Shown: in pieces, positions 52,837 to 64,000 of the stretch
Position numbering within the stretch: position 1 is the stretch's first letter
How the letters are laid out: every line of letters begins with the position of its first letter
NCBI GenBank assembly: GCA_034406715.1
Contig: CP137871.1
Coordinates: 186,001-250,000 of the forward strand
Reading direction: 5' to 3'
Origin: Rhodotorula mucilaginosa
Lineage: Eukaryota > Basidiomycota > Microbotryomycetes > Sporidiobolales > Sporidiobolaceae
DNA: 64,000 nt
Notes under the pieces: model-generated
Told to the model about the DNA's origin: nothing
Database searches by the model: none
Seen by the model: the letters and a program-made list of their open reading frames with translations, nothing else
Position numbers and translations under genes: made by a program

Positions 52837-55800
52837 TTAGGAAGAAGCGTCCTTGTCGACGACGACGCCCTCCTCTCGCTCCTTGCTGACAGCGTCGTCG
52901 TCCGCGGCAGGGCTGTCCGTCGACCCGTCGATGGACTCGAGGGCGGGCGGCGGCGCAGTAGTAGCCCAATCCGGGTCGTCGAACGCGCTGAAGTCCTGCG
53001 GCGATCCCGGTTCGGCCGATCCGGGCGGGGAAGGCAGAGTCGAGGAGATCCCGCTCGCGGACGAGAAGTCGAGGTTCGACAACGGCGACGGCATCGACGG
53101 GTGGGTCATGCCCGTAAACCGTCCGGGAACAGGGACCTCGTCGTCGCTGTTGGGAGCGAGAACGTTACTACCGCTGCCGAAAAAGTCTTCGGTCGAAGTC
53201 GACAGCAGGAGGTTCTCGCGCGACGCGAACGGCGAGGCGTCGCCGACTTCGGAACCGGCGACAGAGACGTTGCGGGACGCGTTGGCGGATTCGACCAGTT
53301 CGCGCGACTTGGCGCCGCCGATCGGGCGGGCGGTCTTGCGACGGTAGAAGAGGAGGTAGGCTGCGGACGACTTGACTCGTTCCGGGTTGATCTCGGTCAC
53401 GCGAGACTGTGGAAGGCGGCGTCAGAATCCATCTCCAGGGTGGAACAGCTTTAGAAAGAAAAGAGGAAGCGAAACGCACGTCGTCAAAGTCGTACCAGCG
53501 CCCGTTCTCGGGGTTCTTGGCAAAGGCGGTGTAGTGACCTCCGCCGAGACCGCCAAAGTGGTTCGAGACGGCGTACAGCTCGTACGTCAGCGAGTCGGGT
53601 TCCGAGATGTGCGGCGCGTTGGTCATCTGCTCGGCGAGGCGCTTCTCGACGCGGTCGCCCTCGACGAACGGCTCCATGTCGAGCGCTTCGAGCACGGGGA
53701 AGTCGACGAGGTCGTCGATCTTGTCGCGAGAGTACCGCGACGACGAGAACCGCTTCAGCGCAAAGACGAGGACGTCGGGAACTTTCCACAGCTCGACCTT
53801 CTTGGTCGCCTGTTTGTGCTCTTTGCACTGCGAGCAGTACCACATGTCGTCTTCGCCGAGTCGCTCCTCCTTGGTGAATTCGGTCAGGCAGTCGGCGAGC
53901 GTGATGGTCCGCTTCGCTCCCTTGCCCTGCTGGCGTCGTGCAGCGAGAGCCGGGTCGACCACGCTCTGCGTCAAGTTCCAGGTCGCCGCATCGGGGGCAA
54001 AGAAGTAGTCGAACGCGTTGGCGTCCCACACGACCGTGATGGTGTGCCCGGTCGTGAACAATGGTCGTCGAGTGGGGGTCGCCGCCTCTTCTGCCACGGA
54101 TTCGGGGTTCTCTTCGGTTGCCGGTTCCGTCGCGGGCACGGCAGGCACGGTAGGCTCGACCGGAGCAGCGGAACCGGGCCCGAACATGTCGATGTCTTCA
54201 GCGGTTGAAGCGGTGGTTTGAGGACGAGCCAACGCGTTCGCCTCGAGCTCGTCGAGATCGACGGCACCGTCCCCGTTGTAAAATGACCGCTCTTGGCCAA
54301 GCGGAGCTCGTCCTTCCGAGACGGCATCTCGCGAGACCCTGACGCGGAAAGCTACGCGTCGAGACTGGACCGACGGTGCCGAAGAGGAAGCGGACGAGTC
54401 GGTGGAAGAGGCGGTAGCGGCGGTGTTGTCATCGCTCGTGTTGGCGATCGGGCCAAGGGAGGCCGTCGACGAAGACACGGACGACCCTCCGAGAACGCTT
54501 GGGAGCGCGATCGGAGGGGCGAAAGTGTTGTCATCCAGGTCGGCCGGAGCCTCGTCATCGACCTCCATCGACTCGGGCTTCGGGGAGAAGAGCTGCGCCG
54601 GCTCGGTCGTGGTGGTGGTGGTGGTGGCGGCGGCGTCTGTCGCGACATCTCCATTCGCTTCGGTGACAGGTTTGCTCGAAGCTGCTTCGGCCCGCTCGCG
54701 ATCGAGAGCCTCGATCTCTTCCTCGATAAACTGCAAGAGCTCGTCGCCGCGCTTGGTCACGCGAGCGTACTGCTTCGCCAGCGCCCGCTTGACGTCGGCC
54801 GCGCTCGACGCTTCCTCGGCGGTGAGGGTGATGACAAAGGGCGAGCCGAACGTTTCGGCGTCGCTCGAGATGCCAAACTTGCGAGTGCTCGCGCCGCCGC
54901 CGCCCCCGCCCGGCGACAGCTTCTTGTGCGCGACGGGTACGATCACGGGCGAGTTGGCGTCGGCAGGAGCTGACGACGGCGCGCTCCGGAGTCCGAACCG
55001 GCGAGGTTGCGGGTACGGGATGGTCGTCTCGTACAGGATGATGCGGTCGTTGTCGCCAATCTCGGTGACCATCTCGTCGTCGTGCCAGTCGCGGTAGAAC
55101 TTGCCCTTCCATTCCTCGGTCAGGATGAGGTGCTTCGGCTCGATGTCGAGCAGTTTGCCGACGACCGACTTGAGCGTCTTGATCGTGCCATTCTTGGACA
55201 CCTCGAGCTCGACCTCGATGATGCCGCGCGAGGCCTCGAGCGGCACGACAAACACTTTGCCCGCCCATTTCTTCGTCACCGGCAAGTTGGTCGTCACGTA
55301 CATGAACGGATCGAACGTGATCGAGACCTGAGAGAGTCGACGGCGTCAGCGACTTGAGTACCGACGTCAGCATTTCAAGGTGGGAACTCACCTTGTCGCA
55401 GTCGGGGCAGACAACCGTACTGCGATACTGGCCCTGAAACAGGTCGACAATGACCGAGTCGTTCCGGCTCCGGTACTGCTCCCAGCACGTCTTGGCCAGC
55501 TCGACCAACTCCTTGTCCGACCCGCCCTCCCAGTCCGGCGCCTCGGTCGCCGGCTTCTTCTTGATCCGGTTCAAGTCCTCGTGGATCCCGTCGAGCAAGA
55601 AGGCGAGCAACTCTTGCGAGTCTTGCTGGCCGTAGCCCGAGAACTGGGGCGCGAACCGCGACAGCGCCTGCTTGAACTCGCGCGGCGCGACCGCGGAACC
55701 AGACCCGTGCCAGAGCCGCTCGATCAACTGCCCGAACGCCTCTGCGACTTGGCCGCGCATCCCGAGCGGGTTGTCGGGATTCAGCTCGGAGCGGTACACG

Positions 55801-57663
55801 CCGGCTGCAGCAAGGACGATCAGAGTCAGTATTCTGGGTAAATGGCGATTTTGACGACGGGAAAGGTGGAACGCACACAAGAAGTACTCTTGGAGTTCCT
55901 TGGTGTTGCTCATGCACTGCAGAGCAGAATTCATGAAGCAGGTGCTGCGGGGGCATTGGGCGGCTCGTCAGTTATCTTGATAGATCATGCAACCAGAACG
56001 CGACACGCCGCCCGACTCACTTTCCGAGGTTCTGCAAGCCGACCAGCCCTCGCTGTCCTTGCTTCCCACCAATCGCCGTCTTGCTCCTCGTCAGCGCCCC
56101 CGTCAGGGCCCCCATCATCCCTCCACCCGCGCCATGAGCCGTCTTTGATGTCGCAGGAGCGGCGCCCGTCGAAGTCGAAGCCGCCGCCGTGGTGCTCGTC
56201 GACGTCGACGCGTGCGAGCTCTTGGGTTTGTGCAGCCCTGCTGCCCAGGAATGTGCGCTCGCAAATAGTCCCTTGTGCTGATGATGGTGATGATGGTGCT
56301 TCTTGCTGCCATGCGAGTCTTCCGAGTCGGGCAGGCTCGCCACCGAAGTCGACAAGCTCTCGGCCGGAGCAGCGTCCGCGGACGCCGGCGCGGTTTCATC
56401 GTCGGCCTGCGCGAGGACGGCGAGCACCTCTTCGGCGTCGACGATCCAGTGCATCGCTCCGTCCTGGCCCTCGACGGCCAAGCGAGTCTCCTCGTCCGCG
56501 AGCAACGCATCCGCCAAGGTCGAATCAGCTCCGAGCTTGTCCAACTCGAGCAGTTCGACGCCCGACTCTCGCAATTTGTCGGCAAAGACATAAGCCGGTC
56601 CTTCGAGCGCAGAGAGTTCGTCGCCGGCGGGTGGGAGGCGCCACAACCGGACGTCGCGCGTGAGAGAGAACGCTTCTTTGATCTGGTCAAAGAGTTCGCG
56701 CACGGTCGCTGAAGACGAGAGTTGCACGGTCGGAGCGCTGTCGAGCGAGGGGACGCTGATGTTGGTCGTCGTCGAGCTTGACGTTGCGGGCAGGAGGAGG
56801 AACAGGCGGAACAGGGGCGGGTAGAACTCGATCGTTTCGCTACCGAAACCGGCTCGGGCAATCACCTCGCGTCCGAATTCGGGCCCGACGAGACCGTACC
56901 TGCGAGCGCAGGGAGGGAGAAGTGTTGGTCAGCTCGTAGGTAACAAAGTCTCGGAGATTCACCCCTGCACGCACCACTCGGTGAGGTAGCGCCAACCGGG
57001 CGTGGGCAGCACCTCGACGTCGACTCCAACCTGGAGCGGTTTCCGGAGCGTGACGCCGTCCGCTTCGGTGAGCACGGTGGTATCGATCGGTCCGACCTGT
57101 TCGGGCGTGAGCGAGTCGTCGTCCTCTTTGCTCTGTGCGATTCCAGAGCAAGCGGTCTGCCACCGGCGGTACCACCCCCGCGGCACGAGGTACCACGTCT
57201 CGTCCTTCTCGAGCTGGAACTGCTTCATCTCGGTGATCATGGCGAGTTGCTGGTCCGCAGCTGGGCCATTGTAGTGACTCGACGAGGCGAACGTCGGCAG
57301 GTCCTCGTCGTCGTCGTCGTCCGCGTCATCCTGACGGACCGGGGCGTCGTAAGCGGGCGGGAGATCCTCGTCCGCAGTAGGCGGCGCTGAAGCGTTCAGA
57401 GTCGCGTCCGGATCGCTAGCCGGTCCCGCGGGGCTGCCGCGGTTGCTGGCCGAGGGCGACGCAGGACTGAGCGGAGTCGAATCAATGTTGAGCCTCGACG
57501 CGCCGATGCTGCCCTCGTGGTCGGACGAGGTCATGTGGTCCTCGCTGTTGGCTCTCTTGGTCGCGCTGGCCGTGCTCGGACTGGCGCTCGAGCTCGAGAG
57601 GGGGCGTTTGCGAGTGAGGGAGGATGACCGCGCAGGAGAAGCAGCGCCGTCGCGAGCCTGCAT
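52837..57663 (-). CDS. UBP12: Ubiquitin C-terminal hydrolase, DUSP-UBL-USP type (UBP12/USP15-like)
   Basis: This thiol protease removes ubiquitin from substrates. The first ATG in frame is at 57663 ([15 protein letters not shown]). A disordered acidic N-terminus leads to a DUSP domain ([15 protein letters not shown]), a UBL-like segment with a His run ([11 protein letters not shown]) and the catalytic Cys box [18 protein letters not shown], split by an intron. The [14 protein letters not shown] box, zinc ligands C-P-D-C and C-S-Q-C, and the His box [10 protein letters not shown] follow. A long insert (about 54.1-54.95 kb) rich in Thr/Ala/Asp/Ser lies between the two halves of the fold, as in USP4/11/15. 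The catalytic residues are intact. The C-terminal 190 residues are Ser/Pro/Asp-rich. Confidence 0.95.
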
Positions 57664-58567
57664 ACAGCCGCAGAGTGGTAGTGGACCTGCGGGGACTGGC
57701 TTCGAGCTGCCTGTGTCTATGCTCCTGCGGTGCACGTACAGCGCAGTCTCGGCAGGCTGTTCAACATGAGACTCGTTTCGCTCGCTCGTTCGCGATGCTC
57801 TTCTCCGCCTGTCCTTTCACGAGGAAACACGCGTCCATTTTTCCGAGCCAGCTTACAAGCGCCGACACGCTGCCAAATACCACCTTCCGATCCGCTCGCT
57901 GTGTTTTGCTCGACCCTCGCCGCACACACCGCTTGCTGGAGACCCACCTCCGAACCACGACGGTGTTTCTCCTCGGCCCCGGACTGACTTTCAGAACTCT
58001 GTGTCCGGGTTGGATCACAACGACTGGTCTCTCTCAATCATGCTCGCGCAATGCTCCGCTCTCCGCCCTTCCTCGAACGGGGGACACCGCGGCCTGATCA
58101 ATCTGCGCCGCGAATTGCATCTTGGTCAGATCTCTGCTTCGGCTGTCTTTTCCTGCGACTGTGAAACCAGAGCTGAGGAGACTGATCTGCTGCAGCTCAA
58201 GCGGTGCCAGCATGGGCGACACCTTGAGGCTCGTAGCGAAAAGAAGGCTTGACAGGCGAAGAGCGCGAAACAATATTGCGACTTCCTTGCCCATCCCCTA
58301 CCCAGGCATGAGGGCCATCCATCCCACCTTTTCTTGACCTCTGCCATAATCTACTCCCCTTCTTGCTCAGCACGGACGAGACTCCTGCTGAACATGACGG
58401 CGCGGGGGGAAGGGGAACCCGTGAATCCACAGTTCTTCCAAATTACTGATACACTTGGCCAGAAGTGCAACCATTTATGCTACTGCGCAGGACCAACATG
58501 CACGTCAAGAAGGACAAATTCAATGTACAAAGACAGACTCTGCTATGAAAAGTGGCACAGCGCGAGT
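57664..58567. other. Spacer: UBP12 promoter / island-4 left edge
   Basis: About 900 nt. It is GC-rich up to about 58.3 kb and less so beyond. I found no exon with splice support and no family remnant. It may include an upstream non-coding exon of UBP12. Confidence 0.4.
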
Positions 58568-60840
58568 CTACAACAGTGACAAGCGAGCCCTGCGGTTCCA
58601 CACCTCTGGATCTTGGATGCCATAGACTTTGCGAGCAATCCGGCGCGCAATGCGTGGTCCGTGACCCACCGAGTGCGGATCCCCGTATCCAGTCCTTGGG
58701 TCCCATGTCGCTATTGGTCCCTCTTGATTGAAGGCTTGATTTGCTGCTGCTGAATGCGCTTCATTCTGCCACACATTGCCTATGTTCTGCCAGTTCTGGT
58801 CGCCTGCATTTGTTTCCTCCATGGGATACATGGGAAGCTGACAAGCTCGAGAAAGTCCGCCAAATCTCGCTATGGGGCAGACACAGACACTGTGAACAAA
58901 CTGCACTTGGGCAGGAGAAATCGAGATCGAGGAAATTTGAGCCCACCTGAATCTTCAACGGGGAAGTACTGGTTATTGTCTGGAAGGATGTAGGGAATGC
59001 CACCAGATGATGGCAAGTGGTCACCTTGATGGTGCGGAGGCTCCCTGCCGTGACCTTGAGGCTCCTTGGAAAAAAATCCTGCTGGAGAGAACGGAGGCAC
59101 GATCAGCCAAGCCTACGAAGATGGTCGAAAATGGAAGCGCACCAGAATAGTTGGGGCCAGTCAAGTGGGAAAGCTGGTGTTCAGACTGATGAGCCGGCGC
59201 GTGATGGAGGGGAAAGAAAGAAGTGTGATCCGGGGTTTCGAATGGGCGAAACGGAACTGGCTCATTCGGGAAGTGAAAGTTCTGTTAACAATGACATACT
59301 TGCAGGTCAGACACACAGAAACATGCCCAACAGGAAAGTATGGACATACATAAACCGCATTGTGCAGCTGTTGATGCCGATCTGTTGATGGGTCAAGCAG
59401 CGGGTTCGGCTGCTGCATCAATGGCAAAGTAAAGAGAGCCGCTGGCTCAGGAAGGTCACCGGCACAAGGATTATCATGGTGACCATTCCGAGGAGAAACA
59501 GGTGTTCCCAAAGTTGTTGCAGGATCTTGTGGACTTGCTGAGCAAGCTTGCCGCTGTGTCTTGATATCAGTGGCTATCAGCGTCAATCACTCCTGTCAAA
59601 GGATGTGCTGCAGCAAGGCAAACAGGCAACGTACATCGTTTGCCTCGATGCGCCTCTGCAAGGTGGCCTGTTTCGTGAATACGGAGGTGCAGTAGTGGTC
59701 AGTCTTCCTCATCAGCCTCTGCAAGGGCGCAAAAACGACAGTCAGTCATACTTACCACTTCTTGGTCAATTGTTCGGGTGTCTTTGGCAAGCTGAAAGGA
59801 GTTCGTCCAAATTTTAGCCATCCAATGAAATAGCTTGCTTCCTCGGAGCAGGAAGAGGCTCACAATGACTTTAGCAGCCTCCCTTATTCCCTCCTGTAGG
59901 TCAACGCGGAGTCTCCACAAGCGTGAGGTCTTGTAGACTTCTTCCTGAAGCTTTGCCACCCACTCGCGCCATGCCTCGGCTTTGCTGTAGGGCAAGGCAA
60001 TGTAATCCTTCTGCTGGAGGTGTTTTCCAACCGCCTTCTTCCACCTGAATAGATCATCTGCAAGTCCTTTCTGTGCTGCGTTGATGACAAGTTTATGTGT
60101 CTTCCAGCTTGTTCCCCGCCGGTTGTCGCGCGTTTCGCCACAAACGCTGACAGCAATGAGGACCAAAAGCATTTGCTGCCAAGTTTGGTAGGCTATGCGG
60201 TTGTCGGCTTTGGCAGGTGCAGATGGGACAGTGACATCTTCCACTGGTCCACTGTGTAGGAGCTGGGTGATGAACTGCTCAACGGGCTTGGCAGCTCGGA
60301 ACTGCTCATCCGATGGCGACCAGCGCTGCGCGAGCGGGTATCAGATGGATCTTCAAGTCAGAGGGAAGCTAGCTGCAAGTAGAACATACGAAGTGATTGG
60401 CCAAGTCTCCAAAAGAGAACTTGTTGCTCTTCTGCAGTCAACCGAAAGTCAGTCTACGCATGAGGAAGCGAGAAGACCTTCTGAAAGCCCACAAGTTCAA
60501 GTGCGACCTGTCTCAAACGCTCAGAGGCTGGAATCTGCATGTTGCTAAGGATTGAAGTGATAAGCTCCTTTAGATGCTCCAACACAACATTGAAGGCGGC
60601 CCGAGTGGTCTTGTAGTGTTTTCGCGGGCAAGGATTGGTGACAAACAGTGTAAATGGCGCTGCCCAAAGACTGATCAGCCTCTGCCCTACGGCGGGGAGG
60701 TGATCATCTTGGTCTTCCGCGTTATAAAGCGAGGTGGACATAAGCGAAGTCATCGCCTCAACGGTGTTTGCGAGCTTCACCCGCTCCCCGTCTCGCTCTC
60801 CTTCTCGGCGAGTCTGAGAACTCGGAGTTGGACTGGACAT
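58568..60840 (-). CDS. Island-family gene F, two modules with Asn/Pro/Gln-rich tail; function unknown
   Basis: The ATG at 60840 gives MSSPTPSSQTRREGERDGER. Module 1 has R-L-I-S-L-W-A-A-P-F-T-L-F and ends E-R-L-R-Q-V-A-L-E-L at GTGGGC. Module 2 starts R-W-S-P-S-D-E-Q-F, has Y-Q-T-W-Q-Q-M-L, V-S-V-C-G and Y-S-K-A-E-A-W-R-E-W, and ends E-G-I-R-E-A-A-K-V-I at GTGAGC. Microexon 59756-59791 codes LAKDTRTIDQEV, flanked by a ctttcag acceptor and a gtaagt donor. Several exons then code a disordered tail rich in Pro, Asn, Gln, His and Gly. The end is GHGPRIARRIARKVYG, then D-P-E-V-W-N-R-R-A-R-L-S-L-L. It is among the most complete representatives and a good reference for defining the family. Confidence 0.65.
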
Positions 60841-61921
60841 TCTGGCTGCTTGTAGAGGAGGAGGCGTCAAGATGCCAAAGTAGTGGTCGGAAACAGCACA
60901 GAGAACCGCAGCGGCTGCGCTGATGACCACAATGACGGACAAGCCGCGGAGGTGCGAGCGCGGTCGCGTGACGCTTAAAGCTTGGCGCCACTTCGTCCGC
61001 GTTTGCTGTCGCGGTCCGGTGCCTGCGTACAATGTGGGTACTGCAGAACCTTGTAACTTGGACACGGAAATTAAATTGATCAAGCCGCGCAGGCGCAAGC
61101 TCGGTGGAGTGATGCGCCTAGCGCGCAGAGCGTCCTGTCTCGAAGGGGAGATGCGCATACTTACATACTGTAGCATAGCATTATTCTTGCCGCAAGTTTC
61201 TGGGTGTTCAGGACCACCAAAGGACGCTCTGAACCCAGAGAACCCGAATTGCGATGAGTTACCAACGCATTTAGTGCACAAAAATAGCTGCAACCAGTCT
61301 ACTGGTCACCCATATGCTGTGCAGACAAGCTGTCTGGTTGGCCAAGATGAGGGAGGGTAGGAACATGCAAGGAGGTGTACGGTATTCCTCCCTTTGCTTC
61401 GCTTGTTGCCTTCATCTCCCCAGTCTTGCTTCCTTTGTTTCAACATTGTTTACACGCATTTCTTGGAACACTGTCTATCTTATTACTGCATCAACCTGCT
61501 GATAGATGCCTCAGAACCTCATTTTTGGGCTAGACTAGACAAAGGGCAGTGTTTTGAGATGTTGGTCGATCTTCTCGGCCGTGTTTTGGTTGATGGGCAC
61601 TTCTTGATTCTTGACTGTCCCCGCTCTATTGTATTTCTCAAGACCTAAGTATGACTTGCTCTTCATTGACCTTTGCTGGTTAACAGCGGATGAGATAGAG
61701 CACGCAGTAGACATTGTTCAAGTTCGTTCACAAGAGACTGGTTCAGAATGCCCTTTCCCCAGTCTGCTTTCAGGCAGCTGGTTTAGTGCACACTACACAC
61801 TGTATACGTTGCACTTGATCATCCTGTTTTGCTTTTCACACTGAAAGAAAGGAAGTCTCGAGTAGGAAGGAAGTCCAAACTTGAAATTTTCGGAACTTCC
61901 AAATCATGACAAGGTGAGCTT
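60841..61921. other. Spacer between island-family genes F and G
   Basis: About 1.1 kb. The F upstream motif is at 60935-60952. The segment 61.2-61.9 kb is AT-richer and has only short open frames. No gene is supported. Confidence 0.4.
60935..60952 (-). promoter_or_regulatory. Island-family upstream motif, gene F
   Basis: The gene strand reads CCTCCGCGGCTTGTCCGTC, about 95-112 nt before the ATG at 60840. The central 14 nt, CCGCGGCTTGTCCG, are identical to the gene E-D copy. Confidence 0.5.
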
Positions 61922-64000
61922 CTACAACTTTAACTCACGCACTCTGCGGCTGCCAAGCCAAGCCCCTGGCCCATTAGGGCCATAAGGACCATAGACCCCA
62001 TGTGCAGTCTGAGGCACAACACGGGCACCATCACTGACTGCCTGGGGATATTGACTCGAAGGCGCCGGATCGAAGGGACTCTGGGTCGTTTGCAGAGCGG
62101 GATGGACATAGGAGGGGCTGCTCATGCTTGAGGTATACATACGCCCTGAATTGTCCACCTGCGTCATTGGGACTTGAGGCACTGCAGGAGAACCTGCGGC
62201 AGTTGAAGGAGAAGTCATCAACTAGAGGTTGAAAGCAGAGGAAAACCGACAGGAGCTCACCATGGTACCCCCCGTGAGGATTGTGTAGCATAGGATCACC
62301 AAAATTTGAGCGGGGAAAGCCTCCCAATTGTCCAGTCATGGCATCTGGTTCTCGCAAGAAAGAACCGTCATGATAGCCCAGAGGACGCCAATCTTCAGCT
62401 GTAGTAGGTAGATAGTGCTCATTCAAAAGGAAAGGATCCTGTATGTAGTGTTGCAAAGATTCCCTCAGCTCAAGAGAGGCTGTGTACACAGGCAGACTGA
62501 TGGAGGAGACAAGACTGACCAGAGCGAGAGCTTCATGGTCACCCACCGGCAGAGCCCCTCCCGGTTGCTGAGCAAACTGGTTGGTTGCTGTTGCTGGTGG
62601 AAAGGGGACCAACTGGTTGCCTTGAGGGGGAAACGGCCTGAAAGAGTAGCTCGGCTGCAGGTGGTAGGGCAAGTCTGGATACTCAGGATTTCCATAGCCA
62701 AGGGCAGGAGCACCTGCACTGAACGGGGCAAGAGTGCAGAGGTTTGGCTGATGCCAAGGGTGCAGGTACTGCTGACCACGTGAACTTGAAGCCACAGAGG
62801 GGTCTGCCGGACCAGCAACCTGTTGGAATGCCTCAGCATCCTTGCCACTGAAGAACAAGAGCACGAAATCACTGCAAAGTGCTTGATCACAAACTGCCAC
62901 ACACCTTCTCTAGCTGGTGGTGCTCTTTTTGTTGCTCCTTCTCCAAGAGCAACTGTGTTTCCAAGTCCGCCTATTACCTCCGTGACAAGGATTCCCGGAA
63001 GGCCGGTCCAGCAGTGAGTGATGATCCTGGTGACACCACAGCAGATTCAGCAGACTCACCACCTCCTTTTTGATGTGCTCTGGGGTCTCAGCAAGCTGCA
63101 CTGGCCGAGTCAGCCAGATGCAGTATCCTCTGAGAAAATGACCAAAGAAGACCTCCAATGATTTTGGCAGCTTGCCTGATACCCTCATGGATGCCACTCT
63201 GGTTTGCACAAGAGCAAGACACCTCACAAACGCGGTCGCAAAGCCTCCTGGCCCACATGTACCATGCCTCAGCTTTGCTGTACGCCATGTTGTTGTACTG
63301 CTCCACTGTCAGTAGCTTTTTGCAGGACTCCCTCCACAACAGGAGCTCATCCGCAAGTCCAGGTTGCGCCTCATTGATGAGGTCTTTGTTTGTTGCCAAG
63401 GTGAAGGTGCTGGAACCGCGGTTCTTGCCGCAGACACTCAGAGTTATGACAGTGATGAGCATGTTCCTCCAACTGGCATATTTTTTGCGTCCATCAGGCT
63501 TGACGGCAGTGGGTGGCAGAGGGACAAGCTTGGGGTCTGAGGCATCTATGATGGCCTGGGCAAATTTCACAGCTTCGTGCCCTTGTTCCGTCTGCTTTTG
63601 TCTTGGTTGCCAGCCCTGCATTGTAGGACCAGTAAGCCATACATAGTCCAGCGGAAGTTGGGTGTTCAGAACATACAAACTGTTCTGCGATGTTGCAAAA
63701 TGAATGTAATTTCTTTGCACAGATTGTGCTGGTCAGCGCTGCGTGCTCGTGAATTTAAACAAGGAAGAGATAGAATGACCCTTACAAGCACCCCCGCAGC
63801 CTCTTTTAGACGCCGCGAGGCCGAGACCTCGTTCTGCCGAAGAATCACTGCGACGGTGCCCTTCACGTCCGCAAGCTTTTGCTTGAAAGCGCTGCGATTC
63901 GCATCATACATTTCGCGGGATCCGGGCAGCATCATCTGGACAAACGCGGTGAAGGGCGCCGCCCACAGCCTGATTAGCGCTTTACCGCGGACGGAAAGCC
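61922..64000 (-). CDS. Island-family gene G, 5' end outside the window; function unknown
   Basis: The gene enters from the right edge within module 1 (A-L-I-R-L-W-A-A-P-F-T-A-F), which ends R-L-K-E-A-A-G-V-L at GTAAGG. Module 2 begins G-W-Q-P-R-Q-K-Q, has Y-A-S-W-R-N-M-L, V-C-G-K-N and Y-S-K-A-E-A-W-Y-M-W, and ends E-G-I-R-Q-A-A-K-I-I. Microexon 63060-63095 is LAETPEHIKKEV. A Gln/Glu/Lys-rich helix (L-L-L-E-K-E-Q-Q-K-E-H-H-Q) is followed by a long tail of Pro, Gln, Tyr, Gly and Asn to the stop at 61922. The terminal signature is weaker than in its relatives (H-G-V-Y-G...A-W-L-G-S-R-R-V-R). It is the nearest paralogue of gene F by module 2 and microexon. Confidence 0.6.

Overview
The window looks like nuclear DNA of a GC-rich basidiomycete, most likely a red-yeast-type member of Pucciniomycotina (Microbotryomycetes). 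The reasons are genes with several short introns (about 50-100 nt, donors GTGAG/GTGCG/GTAAG, CTGAC-like branch points, CAG/TAG acceptors), strong C/G-ending codon use, short intergenic spacers and fungal core genes. The lineage is an inference; no rRNA or other marker is present. I recognised no LTR element, transposase or rRNA gene, and no convincing tRNA gene.

Core genes, left to right: a truncated gene at the left edge (-); a heterotrimeric G-protein alpha subunit (-); protein phosphatase 5/PPT1 (-); a conserved protein of unknown function (-); O-mannosyltransferase PMT4 (-), divergent from ZPR1 (+); an AVT/SLC38-type amino-acid transporter (-); the AAA+ ATPase MGS1/WRNIP1 (-); an OPT-family transporter (-); a J-domain protein (-); the splicing factor PHF5A/Rds3 (-); a gene that fuses cystathionine beta-lyase to mevalonate kinase (+); an acidic coiled-coil protein (+); a TFIIIC 90-kDa-like subunit (-), divergent from a Gfo/Idh/MocA oxidoreductase (+); and a DUSP-containing deubiquitinase of the UBP12/USP15 class (-).

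Four islands interrupt this ordinary gene order: 6.8-9.2 kb (two genes, +), 19.9-21.7 kb (one, -), 31.4-40.9 kb (three genes with four modules, -) and 58.6-64.0 kb (two, -). Every gene in them belongs to one highly divergent family that I cannot assign to any known family. The defining features are: (1) helical modules, one containing A-L-x-x-L-W-A-x-P-F and one containing Y-S-x-A-E-A-W, each ending in a short Arg/Lys-Ala motif directly at a phase-0 splice donor; (2) a 36-nt microexon coding 12 residues, present in at least seven of nine modules; (3) a variable tail, either Pro/Asn/Gln/His-rich or a third helical domain; (4) a C-terminal signature close to P-R-I-A-R-R-I-A-x-K-V-Y-G...W-x-R-R-A-R; and (5) a DNA motif, CGGCTTGTCC next to CCGCGG, 80-165 nt upstream of the start codon. 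The same DNA motif also lies upstream of the J-domain gene. This family is my candidate for the undescribed system.

The second notable result is the cystathionine beta-lyase-mevalonate kinase fusion, about 923 residues with no stop between the halves. It joins methionine/transsulfuration metabolism to the sterol and carotenoid precursor pathway. Start and stop positions come from reading codons; exon junctions were placed by splice consensus and family conservation, without transcript data.
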